DNA of 64,000 nucleotides from Plotosus lineatus (taxonomy: Eukaryota; Chordata; Actinopteri; Siluriformes; Plotosidae), in assembly GCA_024760905.1 (NCBI GenBank), contig CM045732.1:50763996-50827995 (forward strand), read 5' to 3'. Position 1 is the first letter of the stretch. Each line of letters opens with the position of its first letter. A program made the position numbers and the translations under genes. The notes beneath the pieces were generated by a model. It made no database searches, was not told the DNA's origin, and saw nothing but the letters and a program-made list of their open reading frames with translations. Positions 13,701 through 22,151 of this stretch are shown here, piece by piece.

Positions 13701-15976
13701 CTGCGCTGCAATCTGAGCATGAAGCTCGTCCATCTTGTTTCGCAGAGACTGAACATTTTAAAGCAGTATGGCCGGAAATGCTAACCAAGCACCTGAGAAT
13801 CTGAAAACTCCACCTGGGCAGAAGGAGCATAGCAGCGCAGAGGGATCTACAGGACTGTGTTTCTGTGAAACATGGCTCGAGGAGAGTACACAGTGCTGTA
13901 GATCCCTCTGCGCTGCAATCTGAGCATGAAGCTCGTCCATCTTGTTTCGCAGGGACTGAACACTTTAAAGCAGTATGGCCGGAAGCACTAACCAAGCGCA
14001 GGAGAATCTGAAAACTCCGCCTGGGCAGAAGGAGCATAGCATAGCAGCGCAGAGGGATCTACAGGACTGTGTTTCTGTGAAACATGGCTCAAGGAGAGTA
14101 CATAGTCCTATAGATCCCTCTGCGCTGCAATCTGAGCATGAAGCTCGTCCATCTTGTTTCGCAGGGACTGAACACTTTAAAGCAGTATGCCTGGAAGTGC
14201 TAATAAAGCGCCGGAGAATCTGAGAACTCCGCCTGGGCTTATTGTTAGCATTGAGCTCCCATAGCATAGCAGCTCACGATAGGAGTTGTTACGTGCTTAG
14301 TTGCCCGAAGCTGAAGCTGCTCATAGCTGTAGTAGGGTTGACCGATCATAGATGAGCATAGTGCAAAACATGAACAAACAAATTAAAACGAACAAAAACA
14401 ATTTGACTCTGAGAATTCCGTGACGTTGCCCTCTAGGCAGCGCCATCTTGGACACATCACTCCAAGACGTCACTCCAAGTTCAATGTAAAAGGACATGAA
14501 GCGTAATAAAGTTTATCATTTGTTAAACATGCTACAGACCATAAAATCTCACGCAGACATTCTCAGAATTAACTTAGGTACTGTACTGGAATAATCATTG
14601 AGAAATACTTTTAAAATGAGTGCTTTACAACAGTATATGCTGTATAATGTTTATATATTTTATTACTAAATATCACAGTACAAAATTTAAAAGTTTTTCT
14701 TAATCATGACTATGTTTTACTACATTAATACTGTATTAATGAGTAAGACTGTCTACAGAATGCGTTTAAGAAGCATATTTTAGTGCATGTAATAGATGCA
14801 TAGAATTTTACTTCCGGCTGCTCATTCGCGCATGTGACATCATACATGGGGTTTTACTTCCGCATACAGAACTCGCAGATTATCTCGATTCGTGGGAAGG
14901 CCCGGAACCGTACCCCCGCGAATGTCAAGGGCCTACTGTACAGCAACTTTTCCATCTCTGTGGCAACAGTGCCTTCCTTGCTTTATTGGTAGAATTGCCA
15001 TCTGATGAATCGGACTTCCTATTGGGGGCCATGGTAACAGTGTACAGTAAATAAATATAAAATTGTACTGTAAGAGATGTTACTGTGACGGTATCAAGTC
15101 ACTGAGTGTAGTGGTAGAATGCTGTGAGTGTGAGATCTCTTTTACGGTACAATTTTACATTACTAGACGTGGTTGTAAGTACGGGTGGTCGTAACTCGCA
15201 TACGTCGTAACTCTGATAGTGATTGTATATTGAACAAATTCTAATTAGAATTTTTCCCATGTCGCTTTCTATGACTGGGCTCTACAGGGTTAAGCTGGCG
15301 AGGTTAAAAATGGGAGCAACTCTAAGGTACAAAGTTTTGTGAAATTGATTGGTGTACTAATATAAACGAAGTGAAAGGATGAATGTAGGATCGTGTGGCA
15401 CATTGTGCCCTGGAGAAAAATCCAGCAGTGAGATTTCTGTCCTTGCATCACATGTGAGAGATATGACTTGAGATATTATATGGTAGTGTCGTTGGGTTCT
15501 CTCTGTATGATGACGGGATATTGTATATGATGTGTGAGCACTGTACTGTACTTTCTCTACAGACTTTCATCGGTGTTTATTCCTGATTCTGAAAGTTTTC
15601 GATCGTTGATCTGTTTTTATTAGTAAGTCACTAAATTGCCCCAGGCAGACGCATATGCCAGACTAGTGACCCGCTTTACTCGCTTACATTCCACACATTC
15701 TGAGACATGAAAGCCTGCATAAGAAATCAGTGCTGCACTTTTTCCGTTTTTATACACAGTTCTATTAAAAATTAAAGAAATTCTCTTTTTTTTGTTTGTT
15801 TGTATTTTTTTTTTTTTTTTTTTTTTATAAATGTCTCTCCCTCTGTATTTTATTTTAGTGTGATGGAGACAAGTAGCAGAGAAAGTATTGCCAGTGTGTC
15901 TTCTGAAGGCCAGTTCTATTCCACCCATGCAGATACCCTCTTAAACTCTGGCTCTCCTGTTTCCCATCACACCTGA
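321..15976 (+). CDS. ktn1: Kinectin 1, C-terminal part (11 exons, 5' end outside window)
   Basis: Spliced CDS: 321-410, 495-593, 677-766, 1208-1300, 4462-4530, 4817-4900, 7128-7211, 10915-10998, 11074-11166, 12430-12545, 15859-15976. It is open throughout and encodes 339 residues plus a stop. Every junction is GT-AG; the first nine introns are phase 0 and the last is phase 2. The peptide is charged, Leu/Glu/Lys-rich coiled coil. Short stretches such as [15 protein letters not shown], [26 protein letters not shown] and [12 protein letters not shown] match my recollection of the human KTN1 C-terminus. Kinectin is an integral ER-membrane protein reported to act as a kinesin receptor and translation-complex anchor; its N-terminal membrane segment is not in this window. 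The related RRBP1 (p180) is the main alternative, but the last 100 residues resemble KTN1 more, and the peli2 neighbour supports KTN1. The terminal exon is the least certain part. Confidence 0.9.
495..593 (+). CDS. ktn1: ktn1 coding exon b
   Basis: Ninety-nine nucleotides between ccttAG and GTaaca, phase 0. It encodes [15 protein letters not shown] followed by a Gly/Ser-rich stretch that probably breaks the coiled coil. Confidence 0.85.
677..766 (+). CDS. ktn1: ktn1 coding exon c
   Basis: Ninety nucleotides between ccaacAG and GTgaga, phase 0. It encodes [16 protein letters not shown] and on to KKVLADT, a heptad-like coiled-coil segment. The donor lies only about 30 bp upstream of a 230-bp alternating TG/TA microsatellite. 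Confidence 0.9.
797..1030. repeat. Compound (TG)n(TA)n microsatellite
   Basis: About 230 bp of alternating TG and TA dinucleotides, starting about 30 bp after the donor of ktn1 exon c. All apparent ORFs here, on both strands, are dinucleotide read-through. Confidence 0.97.
1208..1300 (+). CDS. ktn1: ktn1 coding exon d
   Basis: Ninety-three nucleotides between ttgttAG and GTgagc, phase 0. It encodes [15 protein letters not shown] followed by a Trp-containing segment. The pattern is shared by the KTN1/RRBP1 family. Confidence 0.9.
1301..4461. other. ktn1 intron 4, mostly unassigned
   Basis: Apart from the fold-back pair near 2547-3112 and a SINE-tail fragment at about 3590-3680, I see only AT-rich sequence. 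There is a short acidic open stretch on the minus strand around 2080-2310 that I cannot assign to a family. Confidence 0.5.
2547..3112. repeat. Fold-back repeat (inverted arms)
   Basis: An approximately 155-bp arm at 2547-2703 is repeated in inverted orientation at about 2950-3112. Shared landmarks are the stretch around AATAAACTTAATGACTGTTA, AGAGAAAGTCGG, and the end GCTGACCAATCA. The arms are roughly 80 percent alike by eye. No clear target-site duplication was found, so class is open. Confidence 0.7.
4462..4530 (+). CDS. ktn1: ktn1 coding exon e
   Basis: Sixty-nine nucleotides after a C-rich tract ending in AG and before GTgagt, phase 0. It encodes [16 protein letters not shown] and ends GELDS. 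The upstream intron (1301-4461) is the longest intron before exon h. Confidence 0.85.
4817..4900 (+). CDS. ktn1: ktn1 coding exon f
   Basis: Eighty-four nucleotides between gttttAG and GTacgc, phase 0; 28 codons equal four heptads. It encodes [17 protein letters not shown] and ends TYVSEVRE, which is strongly KTN1-like. Confidence 0.92.
5690..6070 (+). mobile_element. Decayed Tc1-like transposon fragment
   Basis: Sequence at 5815-5965 resembles the 3' half of a fish Tc1-family transposase gene. At about 5940 the bases still read DLN-x-IEHLG, a decayed form of the DLNPIEHLW motif. Frames are broken; terminal repeats are not recognisable. Confidence 0.6.
6076..6420. repeat. Unclassified fish interspersed repeat
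   Basis: It contains the landmarks TTGTATAGTGCTTTTTACAA, AGGAAAAACTCCCTCAG and GAAGAAACCTTGAGAGGAAC. I recognise these from a repeat common in fish introns. ORFs over it are not genes. Confidence 0.55.
6451..6949 (+). mobile_element. tRNA-derived SINE, head A with third tail type
   Basis: A tRNA-like head with B-box-like GGTTCAAGCCC starts here. The element is bounded by the exact 10-bp duplication TATAAACAAT at 6441-6450 and 6950-6959. The head matches other family-A SINEs in the window, but from about 6700 the tail differs from both other tails. It contains a C18-type homopolymer at about 6547. Confidence 0.75.
7128..7211 (+). CDS. ktn1: ktn1 coding exon g
   Basis: Eighty-four nucleotides between atttcAG and GTaagc, phase 0, 28 codons. 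It encodes [16 protein letters not shown] and ends QNEELNL, typical of the KTN1/RRBP1 C-terminal coiled coil. Confidence 0.9.
7683..7722. repeat. (CA)n microsatellite
   Basis: A poly-C stretch followed by about 18 CA repeats, inside the split SINE and just upstream of the LINE insertion site. Confidence 0.95.
7746..10080 (+). mobile_element. 5'-truncated non-LTR retrotransposon (LINE) with EN and RT remnants
   Basis: The 5' end lies in the endonuclease domain: SSDHYLVV, containing the SDH motif, is readable near 7850. The reverse transcriptase follows over 8660-9640: [19 protein letters not shown] (motif A), [12 protein letters not shown] (motif B), then FTDDD where FADD would be usual. The C-terminal part continues to about 10040. 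Several frameshifts and stops (for example at about 8650, 9013 and 9240) make it a pseudogene. The element ends in (GAT)n and is flanked by the exact 11-bp duplication ATATTGGACTC at 7735-7745 and 10081-10091. It resembles abundant I/Jockey-group LINEs of fish; the clade is not settled. It sits in ktn1 intron 7. Confidence 0.9.
8664..9905 (+). pseudogene. LINE reverse-transcriptase pseudogene
   Basis: Reverse-transcriptase palm and thumb coding sequence in at least three frames. Catalytic motif A ([10 protein letters not shown]) is present. The second catalytic box reads FTDDD near 9270 and lies just after an in-frame TGA. Thumb-region text such as [19 protein letters not shown] follows. It is clearly inactive. 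Confidence 0.88.
10428..10745 (+). mobile_element. tRNA-derived SINE, head A with B-type tail
   Basis: It starts GGGGCAGTGGTGGCCTGGTGG, carries the shared mid-region GCAGCTAAGTGGGTTATC and GTAAAAGAACCATTGCTGAC, then switches at about 10640 to the family-B tail (CCCTAATTAGGA, TCAGAAAATGAATCAA). Confidence 0.8.
10915..10998 (+). CDS. ktn1: ktn1 coding exon h
   Basis: Eighty-four nucleotides between attctAG and GTaaat, phase 0, 28 codons. It encodes [16 protein letters not shown] and then [12 protein letters not shown], one of the best matches to human KTN1. Confidence 0.94.
11074..11166 (+). CDS. ktn1: ktn1 coding exon i
   Basis: Ninety-three nucleotides between ttaccAG and GTgagg, phase 0. 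It encodes [17 protein letters not shown] and then a Ser/Asn-rich end finishing STES. The preceding intron is only 75 bp. Confidence 0.94.
11218..11886 (-). mobile_element. tRNA-derived SINE, head A with LINE-type tail, interrupted
   Basis: A minus-strand copy: its tail is at 11218-11308 and its body and head are at 11654-11886 (head visible as GGCCACCACTG). A plus-strand SINE interrupts it at 11309-11645. It may be flanked by a short TGTCTGTC duplication. Confidence 0.8.
11309..11645 (+). mobile_element. tRNA-derived SINE inserted into another SINE
   Basis: A complete plus-strand copy with an A-box-like TGGTCTAGTGG, B-box GGTTCGAGTCC, and a tail ending CCGAAAGGAAGACAG. It is bounded by the duplication ACCCTTCC at 11301-11308 and 11646-11653. 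Confidence 0.85.
11953..12260. repeat. Family-C interspersed repeat
   Basis: It shares landmarks with the copies at 25356-25640 and 63168-63285 (AGTTGGGGATTAGGTGCCTT, GGCACTTCAGCCATGAAGGT). On the minus strand, GGTTTCTGGTTCGATTCC-like text suggests a tRNA-derived promoter. Confidence 0.65.
12430..12545 (+). CDS. ktn1: ktn1 coding exon j (penultimate)
   Basis: It begins after ctttttcAG and encodes [19 protein letters not shown], then the KTN1 signature [16 protein letters not shown]. Two donors are possible: GTgagg at 12541, or five bases further (GTGAG|GTattc). I chose the second because it leaves phase 2, which joins a 39-codon open terminal exon. Read-through of the intron would instead stop at about 12621. 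Confidence 0.85.
13542..13618. repeat. 20-bp tandem repeat, four copies
   Basis: Unit GCAGAGCTAGCATGCTATAA, four near-perfect head-to-tail copies, the last shortened. The unit contains the palindrome GCTAGC and GCATGC. Confidence 0.95.
13690..14235. repeat. Approximately 207-212-bp tandem repeat, about 2.6 copies
   Basis: The landmark CTGCGCTGCAATCTGAGCAT recurs at 13701, 13908 and 14120. Each unit also holds an internal inverted pair (GCAGCGCAGAGGGATCTACA against its complement), so units can fold into hairpins. The long minus-strand ORFs here repeat the same peptide and are not genes. Confidence 0.92.
15859..15976 (+). CDS. ktn1: ktn1 terminal coding exon
   Basis: It follows tattttAG. With the phase-2 donor at 12545 it reads [18 protein letters not shown], continues as a Ser/His-rich tail and ends SPVSHHT at a TGA (15974-15976). 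With the other donor (after 12540) the frame stops after CDGDK. The codon use and length of the 39-residue version look genuinely coding, but I do not recall this tail from human KTN1, which ends shortly after the equivalent of LTK. Confidence 0.6.
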
Positions 15977-17424
15977 TGTGATGTGTGCACTCTAAACCCA
16001 CAGCATCAAACCCACCCCATCTAAGAAGAGCAGGGATTGGCCAAAACATGGCCACATACACTCCATAAACCAATCCAACTGGATCCTTTATTCCTGACCG
16101 TCTGTTTCTCTACACTGGCATTCCTTACTATCAGTGTTGCCAGAACTAAGCCATTCGAATAGCCACAATGGTTAGATTTATTTGTTTTAATTTTTAATCC
16201 CTTTTCGGTTGAACCACTTTGAATACTACGTCTTTTGTTTGTGCTTTTTTGACAGAAGGGTTTTTATCCTTTCATAAAGTGAAGTCAAAGATATGAGTGT
16301 TTTAATGACTCCTGATAGGTACTGACACCCCACTACATTTGTTCTGCAGTCTCAAACTTGCTTAATTACACACCACACACAGTGAATTGTCTGTACATCA
16401 TATTTGTTTTCCTGGGTTCCCATTTAAAAAAAACAACAAAAAAAAAAAAAAAAACCCACAACCAATGTCTGTCGATGAAAAAGGCAGCCAAGTGTCTGTA
16501 TTGTGCTACACTTTAACTCCAACACTCTGGCCTTGAAAGTCCGATACAGCATGAGGTAGATACTTCTCCTGCAATACCTCTCAAGTACAATGGAGAGGGA
16601 ACAAGGCATCTCCTAATCTGTTCACAACACTCTGTAATGTATTTCATTAACAAAGAATATTTCATTTTTTTTGTTAAACAGGTGAGTGTTATTAAAAGTT
16701 ATGCTTGATAAATATACAGTGTCTCGTATTACTTTGTTATTATAGATTCATTTAAAACAGTGTATTCATATCCTTTCCACATTATATCAGAATTATACAG
16801 GTATAGGTAGAATTTTCACAGCGTGAGGTCAAGGCATTTTATTTTATTCTGAGGTGTAATATCTGTAGTAAACTACGGAATATGATCATAGAGGTGTAAT
16901 AGAAATAGCAGCATGTAAGTAAAGAAATTTTCTCAGGTGTGCTCTAAGCTCTGTCCAAGATGAGGAATAGAATATATGAGGACAGGTGTGGCTCAGTGGT
17001 TAAGGCTCTTGCTTACGAATTAAAGGTTTGGGGTTGAAACCCCAGTACCTCCAAGCTCTCATTATTTGGTCCTTGAGCTAACCCCTAAATTGTATAAAGA
17101 TTACTTTGAATAAGGACGTCTGCCTCATGTTGTAAATATGTAACAGTATAATCTTGTATAATTTGGATTACAACAATGTGTTACACTGAATATAAGGGCC
17201 TTCATGCCCTTGGCTCTTGCCTTACTAAACACTGAACTTATCGAGTTCCACACTGTTACTGAATTCACTACCTTCCCCATTTATGTTCCCTGATCATTCT
17301 TAATGTATGTCAACATGCATACGTCTGATAAGTCCTAACATATTTGCCCAAGTCAATGCTTCAATATAAACAATACTTTTTTGAAGTGCTTGGGGGGGTT
17401 GTTGGAACAAAGAGGTGTAATAAA
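15977..17424 (+). other. Probable ktn1 3'UTR and downstream
   Basis: Non-coding sequence after the ktn1 stop. Candidate polyadenylation signals are ATTAAA at about 16691 and AATAAA at about 17419. If the second is used, the UTR includes the SINE at 16978-17150. The true end cannot be fixed from sequence alone. Confidence 0.45.
16978..17150 (+). mobile_element. tRNA-derived SINE with L2-like tail (decayed)
   Basis: The head reads GTGTGGCTCAGTGGTTAAGG and GGGTTGAAACCCC, resembling A and B boxes. The tail TAAGGACGTCTGCCTCATG resembles the 3' end shared by fish L2-mobilised SINEs. Confidence 0.65.
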
Positions 17425-17829
17425 ATCAGCCACCTTAATAATACTATAATACAATGTGTGATACTTTCTAATCAGACTTTTTTTGCATACATAAAATTTT
17501 TATGACATTAATTTAGTGTCACATAATCTGGCTAAAGAAAGTCGAGTTTTATTTATATTGTTACAATTACACTGTAGTAAAGGCTAACAATGAGTTTGCT
17601 AATTGGATATTGATGGAGTCTATAAAGAAAAGGGTGGCCTAGAACGCAGCCTTGTAGGATCACACACTTTTTTAAGCTTTAGGATGTTAGAATCTTTTTG
17701 ATGCTTGGGTAGAAAGAAAGAGTATATCAGATACAATAATATCCAGTTCCAAAAATGTTCAAGCTGGAATGTGTCATGTACACGTGTGTCTTTGGTTCGT
17801 CCATGTTGTGACCTAGTTTATTCCTATCA

Positions 17830-18107
17830 CTCATTTGCCAAACTGCTCAACCCTATAGAAATGGTGGGAAGGCTGTAGCCTATCTCACTCAACACTGAAT
17901 AGCTCACAAGACCCTTGCAGGGCCACACACAACCATTCACATCATGGGCAATTTTATAACAGCCAGTTAGCCTACTGTCCATATATTTGGAATGTGGGGA
18001 GGAAACACGTGCAGGCATAGGGAGGAGATGCAAACACCATACTGAAGCACTCAAACCCAGGGCCTTTTTGTTTTGAGCCAAGCGTTCTAACCACTATGCC
18101 ACCGGTA
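17830..18107 (-). mobile_element. Family-B SINE (minus)
   Basis: The reverse complement gives the head GGTGGCATAGTGGTTAGAAC, a degenerate GTTTGCATCTCC segment and the tail region. It is diverged and covers an apparent minus-strand ORF. Confidence 0.7.
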
Positions 18108-18167
18108 CTTTGTTCTGATTTTATTAAATAATTCTTTTCATCTATTGACAAAGAATTCAGAAAAATG

Positions 18168-18484
18168 CCTCAGACACAGTGGTTCCACATCTGCTTCACA
18201 GCAAGAAGGCCTGAGTATGATTTCCAGGCTTGGTTGTTTCTGTGTGCAGTTTGCATGGTCTCTCTGTCTTTGTGTAGATTTTTTTTTCCCCTGGGTACTC
18301 GGGTTTCCTCCTGCAGTCCAAAAACATGCACAGTAGGCTGTCTGTTCCAAATCATCTCTAGGTGTGTGTGTGTGTGTATTAGTATTAGCCTTGCTGTGGT
18401 GTGACAAGATGTCCACATTATACCCCGCCTTGCCCAGAGTTGGTTGAGATATGTTTAAGTGACTCAGAAAATGAATAAATGGAT
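18168..18484 (+). mobile_element. Family-B SINE
   Basis: Diverged copy: head with CTTCACAGCAAGAAGGCC, GTGTGCAGTTTGCATGGTC, a (TG)n stretch, and tail GACTCAGAAAATGAATAAAT. Confidence 0.75.
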
Positions 18485-19371
18485 ATAAATGTGTTTTAGA
18501 ACATTTGTAGCAACACCAATAGTCCAAAATGCTTCTAAAGGGTTGGTTAACTTCTAAAAATTCTACTCATAATAAAAGATTAAAAATTAAAATGATTGAT
18601 AGTGTGCTCAGGAATTTGGGGGGGGGGGGGGGGGGTTTGTGCAAAAGGATTTCTCAGTAATAGCACCACCATTTTTCTTTGCGGCCATGTTGACTCATCA
18701 AACATGATGTGCAAACTGTACAATCTAAACAGAAATTAGACTATTTTGAGCATTTCCCATATGGCAAGATGGATGTGTTTCGTTTAATCCAAGACATGCA
18801 GTATGTAAGTACTTGTGCGATGGCTGTATCACATGACTCCAACTCTGAGAAGCTTTAATCTTCAGCAGCTCTGATACCTCAGCCTCCGATCCTGCTGTGT
18901 TAATGATGCCACTTTTGTGTGGTATTTACATGAGTACACTGTGTGCTGGTAACACTTTAGCTCATTCCAACCATTCTCTCATGTGTCACATTGCAGTCAG
19001 CTGATCTCAAACTTGCCCTGTGGCCATGACCTCATCAGCATGGAAACCACATTCAGACCTCACTACATGGTCTGACTAGTATAATAACCAACAAGGCCAA
19101 AAATACACCCAATTCTTAGTAGTATGATACAATCCTCAAAGAGGCACTCTTTAATATCAAACATTTATGCAAAGACAATTTAAAGTTCTGCTGGAATCTG
19201 GGTATAGTTTGTAATTTCAATACAATCGTAATACTATAAACAAAACGAGCTCTGAATCACAGTTCGAGGAGTAGAATGGAAGAGTTAATCATGAATAGTG
19301 CTTTTATAATGAAGACAGGGATGTCTTGGCATGATGGGGTATGTAGGAATATGTAATATTGAAAGCTGGGG
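18485..19371. other. Intergenic, nothing recognised
   Basis: AT-rich non-coding sequence. The only notable item is a G run of about 17 at 18618-18634. Confidence 0.6.
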
Positions 19372-19694
19372 GGCAGCACGTTTGCTTCACAAGAGGGTCC
19401 TGGGCTCGATTTCCAGTTTGGGTGTTTCTGTGTGGAGTTTGCATGTTTTCCCCGCGCCTGTGTGAGTTTCCTTTGGGTACTCTGGTTTCCTCCCACAGTC
19501 CCAAAACATGCACATTAGGTTAATTGGCTGTTCCAAATTGGCCCTAGGTGTTAATGTGAATGGTTGTGTGTGTTGACCCTGCGATGGCCTGGCAAGCTGT
19601 CTAGGGTGTAGCCTTGCTCAGAGTTGGCTGAGATGGACGCCATCCTCCCCACGACCTTAATTGGGATTAAGCGGCTCAGAATATGAATGAATGT
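19372..19694 (+). mobile_element. Family-B SINE
   Basis: The head has lost part of the tRNA-like region (GGCAGCACGTTTGCTTCAC). The body GTGTGGAGTTTGCATGTTTT and TTTCCTCCCACAGTCC, and the tail GGATTAAGCGGCTCAGAATA, are clear. Confidence 0.82.
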
Positions 19695-20338
19695 AAACTC
19701 GGATCATGGTTTTATGGTTCCTTTGTACCGACCTGAAACAAAGTGGATTTGGCAGCGAGAATACCCCTCGACAGGACATATTTGAATATATCTCTGAATA
19801 TATCTCTGTGTGATTATATTTCAGAATGTATTGCTGTCTCGTGTTCCCATGATGATCTCTTCAACATGACATTGATCAAGTGAAGTGGTTACGAAAGATG
19901 AATAATGGCTGATCAATATTGGATGAGCACTTTGTCTATATGAATTAGAAAATATATGTAAGGTAAAGTTCTCTGGGATTTTTACACCTGAGCCATAGCG
20001 GCTCATCATTGCCGGTTTCCATAACGTGAAGCAACTAGGAGTGCAGCTTCTCCTGGATGGGATGCTAGTCCATCGCAGGTTACCTTCCCAGTATATTTTT
20101 TACTGGTACCCATTTATACTGCTGAGTAAACAGAGGCACACTTGTGGTTAACACCTTGCCTAGGGGTCAAAACATATATAATAAGAAAATATATGTACAA
20201 GATACCAAATGCACCAGAGCAACCTGAAAGGCTAAAAATAATTGATATTAGCTGTGAAGAAGAGCAACTGGGAATTAAAGCAATAATTCTCAATGATCAG
20301 TTCCCTTCAAACTTTTATACCTTTGTGTTTCTCAGTAA

Positions 20339-20660
20339 GGCGGCACGGTGGTGTAGTGGTTAGCAAGTCCGCCTCACAGCAAGAAGGCCTGGGTTCGATT
20401 CCCGGCCTGGGCGTTTCTGTGTGGAGTTTGCATGTTGTCCCCGTGCTTGCGTGGGTTTCCTCCGGGTGCTCCGGTTTCCTCCCATAATCCAAAGATATAC
20501 ACAGTAGGTTAACTGGCCGTTCTAAATTGCCCGTAGGTTTGCATTGTAGCTAACGACCTGGAGAGGGATGGGTGCCGCCAGACCAAAAATCAGCCCAAGT
20601 CTCGCCATGAAAGCGCCCCAACGACATCCCCGGATGTTAAGGGATAAGTGAAGTGAAGAA
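20339..20660 (+). mobile_element. Family-B SINE, well preserved
   Basis: It begins GGCGGCACGGTGGTGTAGTG with A-box-like TGTAGTGGTTAGC and B-box GGTTCGATTCC, so the head is tRNA-derived. It is flanked by the exact 12-bp duplication GTTTCTCAGTAA at 20327-20338 and 20661-20672. Its 3' third differs from the other B copies. Confidence 0.9.
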
Positions 20661-20954
20661 GTTTCTCAGTAAATCCTAAAATTGGAATGGATGCAAAGTT
20701 TAAATGAAGAAGCTGGCTATAGCGTATTAGGGATTATTTTTCAGCTCTACTGTGAATTTCAGGTGGCAACGATAGAAGACATGACAGAAATATAACTTCA
20801 TGAACTAACAGCTTACCAAATTTCACCTTGAAGCTCTGCTGTCCTCTGGCACAACTGGAGCCAATCACATCATGCAGTCATGAGGGCGATGCGTTTGCAT
20901 AAAAGGCTTGTATGGGTAGGAGTATCATTCTATTTCTATTTATTTTGAATTAAC

Positions 20955-21235
20955 TACCTCATCTTAATGCAGTTATGGGGAGGCTGAAGCCTTTCTCAGC
21001 CAACACTGGGCAAAGGAGGGCTGTACACGGAAAAGCTCACCAGACCATTGCCAGGCCAACACCATTCATGTTCATGCATTGATATGATTTGTAACAGCTA
21101 ATTAGCCTAATGTGCATGACTTTAAACTGGAGAAAGAAACCGGAGTACCTGGATGAAACCCACACAAGAAGAGAGAGAACATACAAACACCTGAGTCGAG
21201 GGCTCGCACACAAGACCGTCTTGTTGTGAAGCAGT
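20955..21235 (-). mobile_element. Family-B SINE (minus, diverged)
   Basis: The reverse complement shows the body (TGGGTTTCATCCAGGTACTC) and the tail (AGGCTTCAGCCTCCCC). The head end at about 21230 is decayed. Confidence 0.65.
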
Positions 21236-21449
21236 CATGATAACCGTTTTTTTAAAGTATTACAACAATTTTTGCTCTTATCCACTCTGTACTGTTTGCT
21301 GTCTGTATCGTAGCTTGAGAACAGAGCCAAGAGGAAGCAGAATAAGACACATCATGAAGTTCACATACAGTTTGCGTCACTATTACGCAATCCTTTTTCT
21401 GCAGATGTGTCATGTATTCAGTCTTTGTGTCAGTTGTGCTTGTTAGACC

Positions 21450-21505
<56 letters not shown>

Positions 21506-22137
21506 CTGCATTGATTAAATCCAGCCCCATATCTTTAAGTACACTTTCCTTGCATATGTTACCCATCAAAACATTATATGTGAAACACAGACTATTATAA
21601 GACTGTACTCATAATAATAAAACATGTGTGTGTGCTTTTAAGTCTGGAACAATGTGATCGAATAAAGATCTTTTTTATGTATTTTTTTTTGAAGAGCAGC
21701 TGTTTGAAGAATGAAAAGCAGCTGTTCTTCAGACACCTAAGAATATCAATGCAGGACATGATCAGCTGTCAGGAAGTTAGGAAGGTACATTAAAATAGGG
21801 TTGCAGTGTATAAACGTCTCATTACAAAGGCAACTGTACATTTGAGAGTCAGAAAAACCTGATGTGGTCATTATATTCTAGACGAGTGGGCGACTGCATG
21901 TGTGGTTTAAACCTGGAGAATGGTACACTATTCAATGCTTGATATGTCCATTGGTACTATGATATTTGGGGGGGGGGGGGGGGATTTTTTAGGGCATGGT
22001 TTGAGTCCACTCAGTAAAGAAAGAAGACTGAACATGAGGGATCACTGAATGGTTTCATGTGCATAACAATGAGACAAATAAAAACCGGGATATTGCACTT
22101 AACTTAGTTGATGAGTGATGGGTCATGTAACTACATC
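21236..22137. other. Intergenic with (CA)n microsatellite
   Basis: A (CA)27-type repeat lies at 21449-21503 and a G run at about 21967-21982. Nothing else was recognised. Confidence 0.7.
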
Positions 22138-22151
22138 TAGGGAAACCCGGT

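Larger units (their letters stand above)
12900..14938. mobile_element. TA-flanked fold-back transposon (inner layer)
   Basis: The ends CAGTAGGCCCTTGACTATTC and its near-complement AATGTCAAGGGCCTACTG are flanked by TA (12898-12899, 14939-14940). Arms around 13260-13490 and 14340-14580 are inverted copies of each other. The centre holds the tandem repeats described separately. It looks like a Tigger/pogo-group non-autonomous element; no transposase ORF is visible. Confidence 0.8.
12652..15225. mobile_element. Tc1/mariner-type non-autonomous element (middle layer)
   Basis: Inverted ends CAACCACTATCCGAGTTGC (left) and the complement of GAGTT/ATAGTGATTG (right) are flanked by TA at 12650-12651 and 15226-15227. 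Both arms also carry GTCGTAA-type sequence. No transposase was seen in its own arms (12652-12899, 14939-15225). Confidence 0.65.
12628..15289. mobile_element. Candidate piggyBac-type element (outer layer of nest)
   Basis: Ends CCCTGTAA (left) and TACAGGG (right) are each flanked by TTAA (12624-12627 and 15290-15293), the piggyBac target pattern. Only about 24 and 62 bp at the two ends belong to it; the rest is the nested insertion. Terminal repeats are short, so this call is tentative. Confidence 0.4.

Noticed and set aside
13636..14267. Minus-strand ORFs of 133 and 100 codons with repeated Cys/Ser peptides
   Set aside because: The repetition comes from the 207-212-bp tandem DNA repeat in a non-autonomous transposon; no start, splice or family evidence.
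15620..15928. A 102-codon minus-strand ORF
   Set aside because: It overlaps the poly-T tract and the ktn1 acceptor and terminal exon on the opposite strand; no motif.
20339..20420. Possible tRNA gene (A and B boxes)
   Set aside because: It is the tRNA-like head of a SINE with target duplications; no acceptor-stem pairing or proper 3' end was seen. The same applies to the other SINE heads.
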